From Clostridiales bacterium (GTDB taxonomy: Bacteria; Bacillota; Clostridia; Saccharofermentanales; UBA5734): a DNA stretch of 8,443 nucleotides. The translations under genes and the position numbers were made by a program. Positions 6,201-8,443 of this stretch are shown piece after piece. The stretch's first letter is position 1; each line of letters starts with the position of its first letter. Location of the stretch: NCBI GenBank assembly GCA_007133255.1, contig SLMY01000128.1:1-8443 (forward strand). Reading direction: 5' to 3'. Below the pieces are notes generated by a model, which did not search any database, was not told where the DNA came from, and was given only the letters and a program-made list of their open reading frames with translations.

Positions 6201-6557
6201 GGGATCAGAAATACTGGCATGGCCAACATGGGACAGGAGTTTATCTACTATACCGCGCTGGCAACGCGTCTTTCCGGCGACACACTAAAAGCCAGGTCCA
6301 TGATCCGCGAAGCGATGCTTGACTGGGAAAGGCAGCTGGCCGATGTTAACAATACCATTCAGGTACCCACACCCTTCTTCCGCTGCTTCATTGAAGATCC
6401 GGCAGTAGAAAACGAGGCCAATCTGCATGCGCTTCTGGGCTATGGGATGCTTTTTTGGCAGAACAAGGAACAGGCCAGGCAGCATTTTGAAAAAAGCCTG
6501 AAGCTTAATCCTGATAATATGAAGGTGGCCTTCGAACTAAAACAGCTCGAAGATTAG
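3204..6557 (+). CDS. DUF5107 domain protein with C-terminal TPR repeats
   Basis: This 1117-residue protein starts at ATG 3204, preceded by AGGAAAGGA (3185-3193) at a 10-base gap. There is no signal peptide or membrane segment, so it should be cytoplasmic; residues 1-35 are polar and probably disordered. Residues about 45-375 look like a DUF5107 domain, a mutarotase-like beta-sandwich as far as I recall. The markers are VLPEIGGRVFEAYDK (97-111), LWMSGGMEFNWPFHHRPS (134-151), MWWENAAV (213-220) and MFTWGYGRHAENWE (313-326). The His/Glu/Trp-rich patches would suit a sugar site, with Glu141, Glu216 and His147/148 as candidate functional residues. A beta-rich linker (about 376-480) follows. TPR-like helix pairs then run from about 505 to 1110, clear at 523-556, 782-815, 816-850 and 1073-1106. 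Similar proteins are often found in carbohydrate-use gene sets, but no sugar gene is adjacent here. The exact activity is unknown. It stands alone, transcribed divergently from the SOS unit. Confidence 0.88.
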   Translation: MNSHNERPAGSRHTNSPTQSETDAPQSVRASVETWTIPTYESPPPQDMPMFAEFRQHQGTTGNPYPSRIVTHVNHSCKTDRAYTVVVLENTYIRVAVLPEIGGRVFEAYDKVNDYHFLYRQHVIKPALIGCNGLWMSGGMEFNWPFHHRPSTFMPIDYHIDEHDDGSAVVWLSEHDPSERTKGMVGIALRPDAAYFETRVQISNRTPVDHPFMWWENAAVSVHEDYQLVFPPDVTWVHHHYDRSHATYPLAQGQYGAEFHETPADISWHKNTRFANSYFAAPSKLDFFGGYDHRRQCGVLHIANHHLSPGKKMFTWGYGRHAENWEQALTDEDGPYAELMAGSYTDDQPDFAWIAPFETKSFSQYWYPVNQIGPVTYATLNAAFALDRQKNQLRLVSTSRLNHARLTVLAEKSTAKRDSDQETLLDETLSLMPGRCYTCSAALSEQPHTVILTAENGCEILRYTEEKPDLIHIPPDNPGIPAPGHLTSAQDLFIAGQHLDQYRDPIFKPDAYYLEALKKDPAYLPALIGMGEYLYRTGRYDAALSYLNRAQIIENRYNTNPKQGRISYLKGLVYFAADAADQAYDAFYKAAWNADTLAASMTYIAAIDGRRQDFDKMLAHAQKALEKEARHPIAGSYAALAEAKAGYLDQARARLEDILAQDPLDHLAGYLQMRLSDANPASFYQKLKSNPSQTCIDIAFDLVRAGMVKEAASLLEDLSRYSEISTLALYVLADCHARLGQADEAKAYRRQAASQPLVEVFPYRLEEIKVLEQAMLAHAEDGTAAYLLGCLLYDKKQYAKAADLWQKAIKYLPDFYIPYRNLAMVYYSHLDKKQEALPLLTQAIERRPHDEQLLIETSYVMARLGLPGEQRAAFIEDNQPDLPTDALQLELVKALQSAGHYDKALEKLTSHEFSPGEGEEFLYAEQYMFGRQAEGRLLLKQDQPQKALSCFEASLRIPENMHAGFWNISVTVPYRYYAAEALLKLGQTDQANTILKEISGIRNTGMANMGQEFIYYTALATRLSGDTLKARSMIREAMLDWERQLADVNNTIQVPTPFFRCFIEDPAVENEANLHALLGYGMLFWQNKEQARQHFEKSLKLNPDNMKVAFELKQLED

Positions 6558-6600
6558 GTCTGGTGCCGAAGCTATAGTCAACAGACTTAGAAAAACAGAT

Positions 6601-6615
6601 GCCCTGTGTCAGGGC
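6601..6615 (-). terminator. probable terminator for the dCMP deaminase gene
   Basis: GCCCTG-TGT-CAGGGC forms a 6-base GC-rich stem. Read on the minus strand, it is followed after five bases by a run of five T (6591-6595). The gap before the T-run makes it imperfect. It could end transcription from the deaminase gene and, with the hairpin at 6618-6656, limit read-through in both directions. Confidence 0.45.
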
Positions 6616-6617
6616 GG

Positions 6618-6656
6618 GCGTGCCGACTCACAACCTGATGACATGAGTCAGCACGC
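6618..6656. repeat. long hairpin between convergent genes
   Basis: GCGTGCCGACTCA (6618-6630) pairs with TGAGTCAGCACGC (6644-6656) across a 13-base loop, with one mismatch in 13. It lies between the ends of the two convergent genes and has no T-run on either side. It may protect mRNA 3' ends or help termination in both directions. Confidence 0.55.
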
Positions 6657-6703
6657 TGTAAACTATGAAACGTGTTCTTTCCGAACGGTGCTCAATTTAA
6701 TCG

Positions 6704-7198
6704 TTATACATCTTTTTCCCGAAAGGATAAGGACAGGTCTTCCAGCTTTGTCTGCAGCTGATGGTATCGGACACCAGCATGGTCCATCATGCGTTTTGAG
6801 GCCTTCACCTGGTCTGTATTCGCGTATTTGTCAGACATATAGACGACTTGTTTGATACCGGCCTGGATAATCGCCTTGCCGCATTCATTACAGGGAAACA
6901 GTGGTACATAGATGGTACAGCCGGCCAGATTGAAGCCAACATTATTCAGTATGGCGTTTAGTTCGGCATGGCAGACATACGGATATTTTGTTTCAAGAAC
7001 ATCACCTTCACGAGCCCAGGGAAACTCATCGTCACTGCAGCCTATTGGCATACCGTTGTATCCAACCGATACAATTTTATGTTCAGCGTTGACAATACAG
7101 GCACCCACTTGTGTGTTGGGATCTTTGCTGCGCTTAGCTGATAAAAGCGCGATTCCCATAAAGTACTCATCCCAGCTGATATAGTCTTGTCTCTTCAT
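6704..7198 (-). CDS. deoxycytidylate (dCMP) deaminase family protein
   Basis: This 164-residue protein should convert dCMP to dUMP in the cytoplasm, feeding thymidylate synthesis. The zinc site is complete: CHAELNAIL supplies His77 and the catalytic Glu79, and PCNECGKAI supplies Cys103 and Cys106. KDPNTQVGACIV (25-36), GYNGMPIGCSDDEFPW (46-61) and the length are typical of dCMP deaminases (ComEB in Bacillus) rather than of tRNA or free cytidine deaminases. The ATG at 7196-7198 is preceded by GGGAG (7205-7209) six bases away, which supports the start. It is convergent with the DUF5107-TPR gene. It lies 321 bases downstream of the diaminopimelate decarboxylase gene on the same strand, too far to assume one operon. 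A substrate other than dCMP within the family cannot be excluded. Confidence 0.9.
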   Translation of the reverse strand: MKRQDYISWDEYFMGIALLSAKRSKDPNTQVGACIVNAEHKIVSVGYNGMPIGCSDDEFPWAREGDVLETKYPYVCHAELNAILNNVGFNLAGCTIYVPLFPCNECGKAIIQAGIKQVVYMSDKYANTDQVKASKRMMDHAGVRYHQLQTKLEDLSLSFREKDV

Positions 7199-7519
7199 TT
7201 ATAACTCCCGTTCCCTTTCAGGTTATCCCCGTGGTTTCATACCGATCGCAAAGTCCGGCCTCGTGTTTCTTTCAGCCTTCATTTTAACAGTTACAGGCCT
7301 AGTTTAAAACCAGAACCTGTGAAAACCCTCACGAATAAATTCGGTGGGCTCAAAGATCTTTATAAACACTTTTCTCTATTACTGTATATCCGTTTTAATA
7401 TAGACAACGCGCCTGGCTTAATTGATCAAAATCTTTCTCGTGTTTGAACAAAACAATCGTGCTCAATCCCCTTCTAGTATTATTAAGTTGCTCTGTCAAG
7501 CTCAAGTTTACTTGTTTCT
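7199..7519. other. 321-base intergenic region between lysA and the dCMP deaminase gene
   Basis: No coding frame here has a ribosome site or recognisable product. It is A+T-rich and should hold the deaminase promoter, but no hexamer pair is convincing. TTGACA (minus, 7493-7498) has no proper -10, and TAAAAT near 7285 has a poor -35. There is no strong hairpin plus T-run after the lysA stop. Small palindromes such as TTGATCAA (7422-7429) are not interpretable. Confidence 0.5.
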
Positions 7520-8443
7520 TTAGTCAAGTTCAGGGACTCCACGAAAAAGATCCTCGTATGTGTCACGGCGGCGAATCAGCCGGTGTGAGCCATCGCTCGC
7601 CAGCAAGACTTCCGCGGGACGCAGACGATGATTATAATTCGAGCTCATTGAATAGCCGTAAGCGCCGGCATCCAGAACCCCTATGAGATCCCCCGGCTTC
7701 ATCACCGGCAAATCACGATCCTGCGCGATAATATCGCCGCTTTCACAGATATTGCCAACAACTGTAACCGTCTGGCTGACTTGATCAGACAGTACTTTTC
7801 CGTCCCGGTATACAATCAGATCGTGCCAGGCATCATAGACCATGGGCCTTGCCAGAACATTAAAGCCCAGGTCTGTTCCGGCGTAATGTGTATCCGCGTT
7901 AGTCTTGCAGGCATAAACTGTTCCCAGAAGCACGCCGGCCTCAGCGATCACATAGCGCCCGGGTTCACTTTTAAACTGAACAGGTCTGCCCGCTTTCGCC
8001 ACAAAGGCTTGTGTCATCAGGCTGAGAGTTTCTGACAATTTATCAAGATCAAGGCGCTGCTGCGCTTCCAGTTTATGATAAGGCACGCCAAAACCGCCGC
8101 CAAAATCAACCAGTTTCAAATCGGGAAAGTCCAGTGCCATTTTGAGAAAATGCTCCGCGGCTTCAAGATAGGGTTCTGGCTCCATAAAAAGAGAACCAAT
8201 ATGCTGGTTAACCCCGATAATTTTAAGCTGATGAGCCTGCGCGATCTGGCGTGCGCCCCCCAGCTGCGCCGCGTTGATGCCGAATTTTGTTTTATCACCG
8301 GCTGTTACGACCTTTTCATGATGACCAGCGCCAATACCTGGATTAATCCGAATAGCTACTTCACCACCGGGATTCAGCTGACCATATAGATCAAGCTGGT
8401 CTAAAGAGTCAAGGCTGGTTAAAATGTCCCGATCAATCGCGAA
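7520..8443 (-). CDS. lysA: diaminopimelate decarboxylase, N-terminus cut by right edge
   Basis: The frame is open from the right edge (8443) to TAA at 7520-7522, giving 307 residues, about three quarters of a usual enzyme of some 420. It is a PLP-dependent cytoplasmic enzyme that decarboxylates meso-diaminopimelate to L-lysine, the last step of lysine synthesis. Visible family motifs, numbered from the edge, are KFGI (53-56), HIGS (81-84), the PLP phosphate loop GGGFG (115-119), EPGRY (160-164), the catalytic CESGD (233-237) and AGAYGYSMSSNYN (259-271). The Schiff-base lysine and the start lie outside the window. The CESGD and SMSSNYN motifs favour diaminopimelate decarboxylase over ornithine or carboxynorspermidine decarboxylases. 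The sequence is intact with no frameshift. The internal ATG at 8183-8185 is not the true start, since homology continues upstream of it. Confidence 0.93.
   Translation of the reverse strand, partial: FAIDRDILTSLDSLDQLDLYGQLNPGGEVAIRINPGIGAGHHEKVVTAGDKTKFGINAAQLGGARQIAQAHQLKIIGVNQHIGSLFMEPEPYLEAAEHFLKMALDFPDLKLVDFGGGFGVPYHKLEAQQRLDLDKLSETLSLMTQAFVAKAGRPVQFKSEPGRYVIAEAGVLLGTVYACKTNADTHYAGTDLGFNVLARPMVYDAWHDLIVYRDGKVLSDQVSQTVTVVGNICESGDIIAQDRDLPVMKPGDLIGVLDAGAYGYSMSSNYNHRLRPAEVLLASDGSHRLIRRRDTYEDLFRGVPELD

Noticed and set aside
7493..7498. TTGACA on the minus strand as promoter for the dCMP deaminase
   Set aside because: The base positions 16-18 further on do not resemble a -10 box, and the leader would be about 290 bases long.

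Overview
This window looks like chromosomal DNA from a low-to-mid GC Gram-positive bacterium of the Clostridia type. The reasons are: CGAAC-N4-GTTCG-type LexA boxes of the Bacillus/Clostridium kind; strong GGAGGG and GGGAG ribosome binding sites; sigma-A-like promoters with 17-base spacers; a lipoprotein with a long Thr/Asp/Glu-rich linker typical of clostridial solute-binding proteins; and CcpA/LacI-type operator-like sites. This placement is inferred from sequence style, not from a database match. The standard genetic code applies: Trp is TGG throughout, and dinB ends in TGA.

Layout from left to right. Bases 1-701 (minus) hold the N-terminal two thirds of an ABC-transporter substrate-binding lipoprotein that runs off the left edge. 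Its promoter (797-825) carries a cre/LacI-type operator over the -35 box and two more such sites upstream. Its leader holds a perfect-looking 20-base hairpin and a seven-codon mini-ORF. Bases 1040-1114 hold three degenerate 25-base tandem repeats. Bases 1153-2409 (minus) encode a Y-family DNA polymerase (DinB/UmuC type). Upstream of it, 2517-2960 (minus) encodes a small single-pass membrane protein of unknown family. It is driven by a sigma-A promoter (3004-3032) flanked on both sides by LexA boxes. A third LexA box lies inside the small gene. I read this as an SOS-induced unit: membrane protein plus translesion polymerase.

Bases 3204-6557 (plus) encode a 1117-residue cytoplasmic protein with an N-terminal DUF5107-type sugar-binding (mutarotase-like) domain and a long TPR superhelix. 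It ends in a convergent region with hairpins (6601-6656). On the other side of these hairpins is a dCMP deaminase (6704-7198, minus). After a 321-base gap comes the C-terminal three quarters of diaminopimelate decarboxylase (7520-8443, minus), cut by the right edge.

The genes do not form one pathway. The most coherent unit is the SOS pair. The most open question of function is the DUF5107-TPR protein and the small SOS membrane protein. No rRNA, tRNA, CRISPR array or intact mobile element was seen.
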